This document shows, piece by piece, positions 56,456 through 64,000 of a stretch of DNA of 64,000 nucleotides. Location: the NCBI GenBank assembly GCA_017630215.1, contig JAGBVR010000001.1, forward strand, positions 124,001 to 188,000. The letters are read 5' to 3'. The stretch is from Bacteroidales bacterium. GTDB lineage: Bacteria > Bacteroidota > Bacteroidia > Bacteroidales > UBA932. Below the pieces are notes generated by a model. It was given only the letters and a program-made list of their open reading frames with translations, made no database searches and had not been told where the DNA came from. The translations under genes and the position numbers were made by a program. Within the stretch, counting starts at the first letter, position 1. Each line of letters begins with the position of its first letter.

Positions 56456-58735
56456 TTATTCCTTCTTCAGCGCCTCTGCAGGGTTGGTGCGCATGAGACG
56501 GATAGTCTGGAGGGAAACTGCAGCGATGGTAGCCAGCAGCGTAATGAGTATTGCCACAGCATAGATGCCAGGAGAATTTGCAATCCTGATCACATATGAC
56601 TGCAGCCAATGGCTGACATACATATATGCCAAAGGGACTCCGATCAAGGCTCCAAACAAGACTGGGAATATGAATCCCCATATTGTTTCCCAGAAGATTT
56701 CCCTGCGCGATATTCCTAATACTTTACGTATGGCTGTGTCATGTGTGTGCAGGTGCGAGTAGTAACTGCTCAACGCCGTCAACGCCATGATTGTCAGGAT
56801 TATGCAGAGGAGTGAAAATCCTCCGATTATCATACACGAATTCCGCTCGGTGGTAAAGCTTTCCTTTACCATATCCTTCAATATCTTTACTGGATTGGCT
56901 GAAACATATCTATCCTCCATTGCTTCATCAAAGGCTTTGACAATCTGATCTTTTGCATCGTGAATATCTCCGTTCACTTCTACCAGAAGCCAACCAATTC
57001 TTCCTTCTCTTTTTGTCAGATCGATGCATACGGCACCGTCAGTGATTGTTGCTGAATTGCCGAATTTGAAGTCACTTACAATGCCACCGTAGTGGTGTTT
57101 GATACTCTCTTTATCAACTCCGTTGCTTTCATACAAAGATTCTATAATTCCTTGACTGCTTTTGGTAAAGTATGTATTCTCGTCATTATTGAAATCCTCA
57201 AGAATCTCTATCCCAAGTATTGATAAAGCCTCCCTGTCGCATTCCAATTCATAAGCGGAAATATGCGACTTCTTGTCTTTTATCCCTAGAGATCTTCTAG
57301 CATGCGAATATGATATAGGCGCCGAACTATATCGTCCTACTCTATTTACACATGGCAGACTCTCCAGAATATTATATAGATCCACATCATCGTAATAATC
57401 ATCTACCTCTATCAGGTCTTCCGTCCGGTATCCCAATGGTGTATTGATCATCTTTCGAGTCTGAAGATACATTACCAGAGAAATAGAAATAATTGTGATA
57501 CATATTCCAGCCTGTACAGCAATGAAAACTCTGCCGAGAATCATCTTGTCTTTCTTGAGACTTTCGCCTTTGATGACTTCTATCGGCTTTACTTTTCCCA
57601 TACTGAATGCAGGAACGAGTGCTGCGATTACAGAGCATAAAATGATGACAACAGTTCCCCAGAGGATTTCCGTATTATTGCTGAATATGTCTATTTCGCT
57701 TCTTAGCAGTAATGACACATGCTTCTCCACTCCTACTGCGATTAACGCACCTGCAGCAAATGCCACAGATGTCAGCAGCAATGACTCAGCCAACAGACGT
57801 CTCATTATCTCCCACCTGGACGTACCAAGGAGCATTCTGGTGGCAATCTCCTTGGCTCTGAATCTCGAAAATGCTAATGTCAGGAAGATATAGTTCAATA
57901 GTGAAAATATCAGAAGTATAACACACACCGATATGAATTTCTTCTGCTGATTCAAATCTGAGAGATTCTGGAAGGGATCCGGGGCTCCGATGTTGACATC
58001 CAGCTCGTCAAATCTTGTGAATTTCAGCTCCGGTACTAACCTTGATTTAAAGAACTCGTCGGTAGAATTGTAATATATATCATGAGCAAGCTTGCTGATG
58101 TCCGGACTACCATTGAATCTGACCAGATTTACAGCTCCTCTCCAGCCGCCTCTAGTCTCTATTGATGGGATAAGCCGCTCATTTACAAGTATATCTGTAT
58201 TAAGTATCTGTGTATTCTTTACGTCCTTGAAGATACCCGTGACTATGAGATTTCTAATAGTACCATCATAATCAAACTCAATAGTCCTTCCTATAGGATT
58301 CTCTCCCGGGAAGTATCTTTCTGCAAATGATTCAGATATGACAGCAGAGAATTCTTGTTTGAGCACTTCATCCGCATTTCCGGAAATCAATTTGTAAGGA
58401 AGGAACTCAAAGAAGTTATCTGAAACCCACATTGGATAGCGTTCTATTTGTTCGCCCTCCATGAAGACTCCTATATATGCATTGCAAAATTGGCAAAACT
58501 CCCTGACTTCCGGATATCTGGAAAATTCCTCAGCCAAGAAAGTAAATGATGTGGCACCTCCTGTATTGTGGCATAAGTATATCTCATCCTTATCCTTTAT
58601 CTCCCTGTCGTATGATAAATTCTTGATCACATACGAACTCATCAGGATTATAAAGGCAAGGGACACACTTAGCCCCACCATCTCGATGACGGTATACACT
58701 TTGTTTCTTGAAAGGAATCTTATGTAGCTTTTCAT
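56456..58735 (-). CDS. MacB/FtsX-like ABC transporter permease 3
   Basis: 759 residues starting MKSYIRFLSRNKVYTVIEM, ending RTNPAEALKKE. Eight-span double-FtsX layout as in the paralogues, with AKEIATRMLLGTSRWEIMRR in the first loop and HDTAIRKVLGISRREIFWET in the second. The N-terminal DNA is more diverged than that of permeases 1 and 2. It is followed (3') by a decayed RhuM gene and preceded by a toxin-like gene. Confidence 0.9.
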   Translation of the reverse strand: MKSYIRFLSRNKVYTVIEMVGLSVSLAFIILMSSYVIKNLSYDREIKDKDEIYLCHNTGGATSFTFLAEEFSRYPEVREFCQFCNAYIGVFMEGEQIERYPMWVSDNFFEFLPYKLISGNADEVLKQEFSAVISESFAERYFPGENPIGRTIEFDYDGTIRNLIVTGIFKDVKNTQILNTDILVNERLIPSIETRGGWRGAVNLVRFNGSPDISKLAHDIYYNSTDEFFKSRLVPELKFTRFDELDVNIGAPDPFQNLSDLNQQKKFISVCVILLIFSLLNYIFLTLAFSRFRAKEIATRMLLGTSRWEIMRRLLAESLLLTSVAFAAGALIAVGVEKHVSLLLRSEIDIFSNNTEILWGTVVIILCSVIAALVPAFSMGKVKPIEVIKGESLKKDKMILGRVFIAVQAGICITIISISLVMYLQTRKMINTPLGYRTEDLIEVDDYYDDVDLYNILESLPCVNRVGRYSSAPISYSHARRSLGIKDKKSHISAYELECDREALSILGIEILEDFNNDENTYFTKSSQGIIESLYESNGVDKESIKHHYGGIVSDFKFGNSATITDGAVCIDLTKREGRIGWLLVEVNGDIHDAKDQIVKAFDEAMEDRYVSANPVKILKDMVKESFTTERNSCMIIGGFSLLCIILTIMALTALSSYYSHLHTHDTAIRKVLGISRREIFWETIWGFIFPVLFGALIGVPLAYMYVSHWLQSYVIRIANSPGIYAVAILITLLATIAAVSLQTIRLMRTNPAEALKKE

Positions 58736-58797
58736 TTATTTGTATGTCATTTTACTTTTTCAATAAACTGTCATACTGAAGACTAAATGGTTTATGA

Positions 58798-58828
58798 TTT
58801 GCTTTTATAATGAAAATAACTATCTTTG
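58798..58828 (+). promoter_or_regulatory. Consensus Bacteroidota promoter on the plus strand
   Basis: TTTG at 58798-58801 and TATCTTTG at 58821-58828 are 19 bp apart, an exact TTTG-N19-TAnnTTTG match. It points away from permease 3 into the 3' end of the toxin-like gene. No plus-strand ORF follows, so a small RNA is the likely product. Confidence 0.7.
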
Positions 58829-58834
58829 CAGAGA

Positions 58835-58930
58835 AAGATGAGAGTTGCATATAGGCGCGATAACATCAAGCTCCGCAGCCGTCTAGTTATACGAGGCCGT
58901 AAGTTCAATGCTTACGGCCTTAGTGTTTCT
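58835..58930 (+). ncRNA. Candidate small RNA antisense to the toxin-like gene 3' end
   Basis: From the promoter at 58798-58828 transcription would start near 58835 and run ~60 nt to a perfect 10-bp hairpin (58894-58903 with 58911-58920, AGGCCGTAAG/CTTACGGCCT) followed by TAGTGTTT. Before it, CGATAAC and GTTATACG can form an imperfect stem. The RNA would overlap the last codons and stop of the minus-strand nuclease-like gene at 58912. Size, ends and expression are predictions. Confidence 0.4.
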
Positions 58931-59391
58931 AGTTTGGTTTCAATTTCTCTTCTTGTCTGATATCTTGCATTCACTCTGACTGCCTTCCCATAGAATACTA
59001 CATAACAATCCGTAATCATGCATGATGTAAAATCGGTTTTCCTCCTTGAAATGTATTTGGATAGTGAAAATGAGTCAAGATGCATTACGTGTTCATCAAG
59101 GTCTATAACGACAATCTTACATCCTTGTCTCTTTGCAGACTTGAATCCAGCTGTTATCCCTTTCTCGCTCATTACACCCTTTCTGTCACCCAATTCTTCA
59201 CAAATTGTATACTCCGGATTCTTATGCCCGATAGCATACGTATGAGGATTTATGCGTATACTGATCTCATCATATGACCGCAGAATAGCTCTGGCAGCCC
59301 TTATGTTGCTGCCTAACTCACTTTTGTCTGCATTGATACTGATTAAGAGACGTTCCCCGAACTCCTCATCCAACAAATACTCAGTCTCCAT
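58912..59391 (-). CDS. Stand-alone CdiA/MuF-type nuclease-like toxin domain
   Basis: 159 residues. The sequence has INADKSELGSNIRAARAILR, NPEYTICEELGDRKGVMSEK, GITAGFKSAKRQGCKIVVID and ending CYVVFYGKAVRV, a pattern resembling C-terminal nuclease domains of phage-head (MuF) and contact-dependent toxins in mobile elements. No secretion domain precedes it and no immunity gene is obvious. It sits between permeases 3 and 4, ending in a hairpin that includes the stop codon. Family assignment is moderate and toxicity is inferred. Confidence 0.55.
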   Translation of the reverse strand: METEYLLDEEFGERLLISINADKSELGSNIRAARAILRSYDEISIRINPHTYAIGHKNPEYTICEELGDRKGVMSEKGITAGFKSAKRQGCKIVVIDLDEHVMHLDSFSLSKYISRRKTDFTSCMITDCYVVFYGKAVRVNARYQTRREIETKLETLRP

Positions 59392-59490
59392 ACATTAAGA
59401 ATATGTTTCAGCGACAAATGTAGGAATCCTTTTCTGTATAATCAAACCTATTTAGTTTCCAGTATGTCAAAGAACTTTTCGTGTTATATT

Positions 59491-61830
59491 TTACTCCTTC
59501 TTCAACGCCTCTGCAGGGTTGGTGCGGGCTGCACGGCTGACCTGCACAAAAACTGCTGAGAGTGAAATGATTACAGATATGGCCATTGCAAGAGCATATA
59601 CCCACCACTTGTTGTCGATCCTGTATACAAATTCTTCAAGGTATCTCCCGCAGGCATAGATTGCTATCGGGAGCGCAATTATACAGGAAACCAGGACAAT
59701 ACGCATATATCTCCATGTGCTGACAAGCGTTTCAGAGCGAGCAGAGCTACCGTATATTTTTCGAATCGCTATGTCTGAGGTACTTTCAGATGAATAATAA
59801 GTGCTCATAGCAAGCAGACCCATAAAGGATAATATGATGGAAATCAGCATAAACAGATCCATTATCTTCGTCTGGTTATCAACTGTCTGAAGTTTCTTTG
59901 AAAGAAGATCTTTGATATATCCCGAATATGCAGGCTCCGTATATCGACCTTCCACAGATTCTACATATTTACGATATTCCTCATCTATCTTCTTTTTGTT
60001 GTCACCATGCTCACCAGTTGTTTTAATAAGCAATCCTGCGCCATTGGACATCCACGGAGAGAAATTTTTCGCATCCTGAATCTGTATATATGTAAGATAG
60101 CCCTCACTGTCGCGCAGGGCATCCAAAACAGCATAATCCTCCACAATTCCTCCGAATGTTATCGTTTCCTCACCTGCAAACAACGGGTGTTTTTCAATAA
60201 ATCCAGCTTGAGATACCAGGGTGGAGTATGTCTGCTGAGGCATCCATATCGAATTCACAGTAGGATGGTTGTTAGCAGATGCTCTCTTGAAGTTATATAG
60301 GCGGAATGCGGTAGAGTCACATAGAATCATACCTATTTTGATCTCATTGCCTTCTCTGTCAAAAGTGTTAGTCTCAGTGGCTTGCCCAGGAAAACCTTCC
60401 GAAACACCAACTTCGCAGACAAAAGGAAGTTTCTTCAATGCATTTTCAAGAGGCTCACGCCTATCGATGTCATTGACGTAAAGATAGTACAGATCACCAG
60501 TATCTGCCCCAACTGGCTTACTGATCATATGATTCATCTGTGACTGCATTGTAATGGCAAGCGCAATGAGCACAGTGGAAATGGTGTTCTGTAACAATAT
60601 GAATGCTTTGCTGAATACTCTTTTATTGTCCCTTTTTATATCTCCCTTGATAACATACATTGGATGAACGGATATTCCTATGGAAGCAGGGATCAGGCCT
60701 GACACTACACCGACCAGAATAGCAGCGACTGCATATATAAGAATTGCGCCGAGGGAGTGGGAGACCTCTATGGGAATATCACTTCTGACCAGATTGTTGA
60801 TGTAACCTTCAAGGACAATGGCGGTTACTATGGCAATGATTCCACATATAAGGCTGATGCCGGCCGATTCAAATAAATATCTGTAAAACAACTTCTTCCT
60901 GCCAGCACCGATAATCATTCTTGAGGCAGTCTCCTTCATTCTCTTTGTATACAGGGCCGTACTCAGATTCACAAAGTTAATGATTGCAGATGCAAACAGA
61001 AGGATCACGACAAACAACATAACCTTCAGCGACTTCAAGTCTGACTTGTTAAGCCACATATAGCCATACTTAGAAAAGAAGAGTTCTTTGCAGTTTACTA
61101 TTATGCAGTCTGGCGACTTTAAGAATTCACCTTCTTCTGCAATTTTCTTCATTTCCTCCTCAATCTTAGGCTTAATCGTTTCAATATCAACGTCTTCTCT
61201 TAGCTTCAGAAATGGTATGGTGGTGCTATAGAATTTGAATCTCTTCAGCCTTGAATTGATGTCGGAGTCGGGGTTGATGACTATGTCATAATCTTTGAAT
61301 AAAGACTTCTTCTGCTCCTTCAGTACTGCGGCGACGACGAACTCTTTGTTTCTTAATATGACCTTTTTGCCAATGACTTCAACAGGGCCTCCGTTAGCAT
61401 TAGCAAAGGACTCGCTTACAATTATATTTGATTTGTCATCGAGCACATTGCAGGAACCATTCAAGAACTCAATTCCGAATATGTCAAAGAATCCCTTGTC
61501 TGCGCATATGGGCTTTGCCTGTATATTGATGCCGTCGCATACGATATCCTGAAGTGGCATATCCAGATAACTTCCTGAGAGTTCGATCTCAGGAATATTG
61601 TCTCTTATCTTATCAGCGGCACCAAGATACAATCCGACTCGGGAAAATTCTCCAGTATCATATCCTAAGGAATATATCCTGTCATAATCCCTTATATTAT
61701 GAGCAGTATTGAATTGTTGCCATACATAAGTGCCAATCAATGTCACGAATGTAAGCGCAACGCTCAGCCCCACCGCCATGATCGTGGTGTACAGTTTGTT
61801 TCGGGAGAGGAATCTTAGGTATGATTTCAT
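59491..61830 (-). CDS. MacB/FtsX-like ABC transporter permease 4
   Basis: 779 residues from MKSYLRFLSRNKLYTTIMAV; the frame continues to 61899, where the extra 23 codons align with the equally extended frame of permease 1 and represent conserved intergenic DNA. It ends ARTNPAEALKKE. It is more divergent than the others, with TKRMKETASRMIIGAGRKKL in the first loop and SDIAIRKIYGSSARSE in the second, and closer to generic FtsX-like ABC permeases of Bacteroidota. Ligand unknown. Confidence 0.9.
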   Translation of the reverse strand: MKSYLRFLSRNKLYTTIMAVGLSVALTFVTLIGTYVWQQFNTAHNIRDYDRIYSLGYDTGEFSRVGLYLGAADKIRDNIPEIELSGSYLDMPLQDIVCDGINIQAKPICADKGFFDIFGIEFLNGSCNVLDDKSNIIVSESFANANGGPVEVIGKKVILRNKEFVVAAVLKEQKKSLFKDYDIVINPDSDINSRLKRFKFYSTTIPFLKLREDVDIETIKPKIEEEMKKIAEEGEFLKSPDCIIVNCKELFFSKYGYMWLNKSDLKSLKVMLFVVILLFASAIINFVNLSTALYTKRMKETASRMIIGAGRKKLFYRYLFESAGISLICGIIAIVTAIVLEGYINNLVRSDIPIEVSHSLGAILIYAVAAILVGVVSGLIPASIGISVHPMYVIKGDIKRDNKRVFSKAFILLQNTISTVLIALAITMQSQMNHMISKPVGADTGDLYYLYVNDIDRREPLENALKKLPFVCEVGVSEGFPGQATETNTFDREGNEIKIGMILCDSTAFRLYNFKRASANNHPTVNSIWMPQQTYSTLVSQAGFIEKHPLFAGEETITFGGIVEDYAVLDALRDSEGYLTYIQIQDAKNFSPWMSNGAGLLIKTTGEHGDNKKKIDEEYRKYVESVEGRYTEPAYSGYIKDLLSKKLQTVDNQTKIMDLFMLISIILSFMGLLAMSTYYSSESTSDIAIRKIYGSSARSETLVSTWRYMRIVLVSCIIALPIAIYACGRYLEEFVYRIDNKWWVYALAMAISVIISLSAVFVQVSRAARTNPAEALKKE

Positions 61831-61983
61831 TGTCTTGTGTTTTGTTGCAGCACTTAAATGCCTGTATTTCAAATTGTTCCTTAAAGTGCGTGCTGCCATA
61901 GGGGAGCACGCAGATAATGTAACTTGTTGTGCATCAGTGATGTCGCTGTTGTGCCGTTATTGCCGTACAAAGCAGATATGGCG

Positions 61984-64000
61984 CTACTCCTTCTTCAGCG
62001 CCTCGGCAGGGTTGGTGCGCATCAGGCGAAGAGCCTGAAGGGTGACGGTAGCGAGGGTCACGAGCAGGACGATGGTGAGGGCGGCGAGGTATATGGCAGG
62101 GGAGTTTCCGATGCGGACAGGATAGGCCTGGAGCCATCGGCCAAAGTATGCGTACGACAATGGCATGGCAACGGCCGCACCGACCAGGACTGGTGCGATG
62201 AAGCCCCATACCGTCTTCCAGAAAACATCTCCGCGCGAGATGCCGAATACCTTCCGCACGGCTGTATCGTGCCTGTTGGTCTGTGCATAATAGCTGCTGA
62301 GTGCGATGATCGCAAGGGCGGTCATGATCATGCATATAATCGCAAATACGGCTATAAGTCTCATCATCCTGTTTTCATCTTCATAATTCATCATGGACCA
62401 TTCCTCAAGGGTGTGGATACGTAACTGGTCATTGTACAGTCCCTTGTCCATATAGAACTGACGGATCGCATCCCTAGCTTCATACTGGTCGCCGGACACC
62501 TTGACAAGAAGGTTGTTGCCGACCCATTCTATGGCTGAATCATCAATCTGCACCTCAAATATCGTCTTGCTTTTTTCCACTTCCTTGATGTTGCCGATAT
62601 GAAAATCCTCCAATATTCCCACAATCCTGCCGGACCAGTCAATCTTTTCCAATGAATTGTGAATTTCATAGCTACTTTCAGACAGATAAGTCTGCCGGTT
62701 GAGCATACCTGAAATATCAAGATACTCCTTGACATTGAAGCCCAATATATCAAATGCAGACTGATCGCATGTGAGATAGCACCATTTTATATCGTCTTCA
62801 AGATTCTGTACTTGAGCATATCTTATGAACTCATTGATAGTGCATCCGATATCTTCTACAAAATGGAGATTGCGTAGCTCATCCTTATAATTCATATAAG
62901 ATTTTTCATCTCCATTGATTTGTATGATGTTCTCCATATTGTATCCTACCGGATAATCTGTCATCTTCTTTGTCTGCATCATGATACCGATACCGAAGAC
63001 GACCGTCGCGATACAGATTGCGCTCTGGAAGCCGATGAATATCTTGCCCATTACAGCTTTGTCGTGATAACGGCTTTCGCCGCGGATTACATCGATCGGG
63101 CGGTATCTTCTGTTGATCATGAAGTTGATTCCGCTTGCACAGGCAGCTGTAAGTAAGGCTGTTATTATGATTGCAATTACAACGGCGGCATTTCCTAATG
63201 GTCTGATTTCCAAGCCGAAGAATGAACTTAATTCATTCTGGAATGCAAGTATAAGCAGGACAGCCATCACGCAGGAGCTGCTGACAAGAATCAATGCTTC
63301 TGCAAATCCTCTCAGCACGATTTCCCTGCTTGATGTGCCCAGCAAAGACCTTGTAGCAGCTTCCTTGAGTCTGAAACGTGAGAAGGCAACAGTCAGCGAA
63401 ACGTAGTTCAGGAGCGCAAAAGCAAGTATGACTATACATATCAGGCTGAATGCGTTGGAGAACTTCGGATCCGAAATATTCAGATAATTATATGCTCGTA
63501 TCTTTCCGTCCTTGATGTCCTCGAATGGAATGATGTCGGTCTGCTGGAAATCTCTATCTGTGTATTCGTTTCCAGTCTTGTGATTGCGGATAAGATCCTG
63601 TATAGCTTTGACATTCTTCTTCGAATCAGGTTTGAACATCCATCCGTTCCTATGATACGGCGGTTCACAGAAACTTATGTACAGATCTGCATCTGGAAGA
63701 ATGCACTTTCCCAATTCCTCCGCAATGCCTGTAATCGTATATGTTCCTCTTATGTCACTCTCAGCGTGAAGACTGATGCTCTTTCCGATTGGATGTTCAT
63801 CAGGAAAGACTGCATCGGCCAGATGCTTGGACAGCACGACGTGACCTCTTGGCTCCAACGGTTTGGTATCCATGTCACTAGGTCCTGCCAATGCAAAGGC
63901 ACCGCCTCCTGAACTCACAAAAGGCCTCTCCTCTCCATTGATCTTCAAGGCCTGCTCCTGATCGCCATGAATCAGGTCAATACCGAAGAAACTGAAGAAG
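61984..64000 (-). CDS. MacB/FtsX-like ABC transporter permease 5 (5' end outside window)
   Basis: The frame is open to the window edge; codons before the Met at 63948 read FFSFFGIDLIHGDQEQAL, equivalent to the FFDFFSFPL stretch of the paralogues. About 671 residues are present. The first periplasmic domain is partly missing. Visible are loop 1 LKEAATRSLLGTSSREIVLR, loop 2 HDTAVRKVFGISRGDVFWKT and a C-terminal RTNPAEALKKE. Downstream (3') is a 150-bp gap to permease 4. Confidence 0.9.
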   Translation of the reverse strand, partial: FFSFFGIDLIHGDQEQALKINGEERPFVSSGGGAFALAGPSDMDTKPLEPRGHVVLSKHLADAVFPDEHPIGKSISLHAESDIRGTYTITGIAEELGKCILPDADLYISFCEPPYHRNGWMFKPDSKKNVKAIQDLIRNHKTGNEYTDRDFQQTDIIPFEDIKDGKIRAYNYLNISDPKFSNAFSLICIVILAFALLNYVSLTVAFSRFRLKEAATRSLLGTSSREIVLRGFAEALILVSSSCVMAVLLILAFQNELSSFFGLEIRPLGNAAVVIAIIITALLTAACASGINFMINRRYRPIDVIRGESRYHDKAVMGKIFIGFQSAICIATVVFGIGIMMQTKKMTDYPVGYNMENIIQINGDEKSYMNYKDELRNLHFVEDIGCTINEFIRYAQVQNLEDDIKWCYLTCDQSAFDILGFNVKEYLDISGMLNRQTYLSESSYEIHNSLEKIDWSGRIVGILEDFHIGNIKEVEKSKTIFEVQIDDSAIEWVGNNLLVKVSGDQYEARDAIRQFYMDKGLYNDQLRIHTLEEWSMMNYEDENRMMRLIAVFAIICMIMTALAIIALSSYYAQTNRHDTAVRKVFGISRGDVFWKTVWGFIAPVLVGAAVAMPLSYAYFGRWLQAYPVRIGNSPAIYLAALTIVLLVTLATVTLQALRLMRTNPAEALKKE

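Noticed and set aside
58868-58893. Possible integron attC site (GATAAC...GTTATAC)
   Set aside because: Core-site consensus GTTRRRY/RYYYAAC is not met and no integrase gene is seen.
51007-61911. Sigma-54 -24/-12 promoters upstream of permeases 1 and 4
   Set aside because: I found no GG-N10-GC element with a convincing TGGCAC/TTGC context in the two regions I examined.

Overview
The window looks like a chromosomal segment from a Bacteroidales-type member of the Bacteroidota. Pointers are xylan-degrading GH43 and GH10-esterase enzymes, DUF4491, DUF5020 (Tsx-like), DUF2723 and DUF4810 families, TAnnTTTG-type promoter boxes, genes without obvious Shine-Dalgarno sites, and an NtrC/histidine-kinase pair beside MacB/FtsX-like permeases. 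No rRNA, tRNA or CRISPR array was seen. Most genes are on the minus strand in short operons, and several neighbours share a 4-nt ATGA stop/start overlap.

Layout. 1-3.5 kb: the end of a xylan-utilisation locus (GH43-CBM6, partial, then a GH10 xylanase-esterase fusion), closed by a bidirectional terminator. 3.5-11.2 kb (minus): acetyltransferase / membrane protein / Gfo-Idh-MocA operon, metallo-hydrolase, an MsrA-AlkD-like fusion, and the glutamate acid-resistance pair gadB-gadC with a 41-codon ORF overlapping the gadB start. 11.3-12.0 kb is an unexplained non-coding stretch with a 14-bp perfect hairpin. 12.0-14.5 kb: DUF4491, an outer-membrane-like protein, an AlaX-like editing protein, a YjdM-like zinc ribbon and an SDR. 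14.5-21.5 kb: flavodoxin-type reductase, a B12-binding radical SAM protein behind a LytTR regulator and a membrane-anchored glycosidase-like protein, and two exported proteins of unknown role. 21.6-30 kb: esterase, acetyltransferase, DUF1349 lipoprotein, menA/ubiE with a BASS transporter, a flavodoxin-like reductase, and a purine-type permease with a Tsx-like outer-membrane channel. 30-33 kb: a CsgG / small lipoprotein / DUF4810 / GNA1162 operon.

33.5-36.3 kb is the most accessory-looking part. A tight four-gene operon encodes a winged-helix protein, an AbiEii/MenT-like nucleotidyltransferase, a metallophosphoesterase and a DUF3791 protein, behind a promoter region with two related palindromes. 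It resembles a toxin-antitoxin or defence module with extra components. Beyond it lie three degenerate ~33-nt repeats, then a BlaR1-BlaI pair with its own palindrome, a LytTR membrane regulator, catalase and a DUF2723 glycosyltransferase.

44.7-64 kb holds a regulatory and transport island: a TPR/HTH lipoprotein, a histidine kinase, a sigma-54 response regulator, a 71-aa protein and five large tandem FtsX/MacB-like permease paralogues, the last running off the window. No ATPase, membrane-fusion protein or TolC-like protein is inside the window. Between the permease genes sit a decayed RhuM gene, a frameshifted PBECR-like nuclease gene, a stand-alone CdiA/MuF-type nuclease-like gene with a candidate small RNA at its 3' end, and a thioredoxin-like lipoprotein lacking the second active-site cysteine. 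The array therefore seems to have grown by duplication and also to have accumulated toxin-like or mobile-gene cargo.
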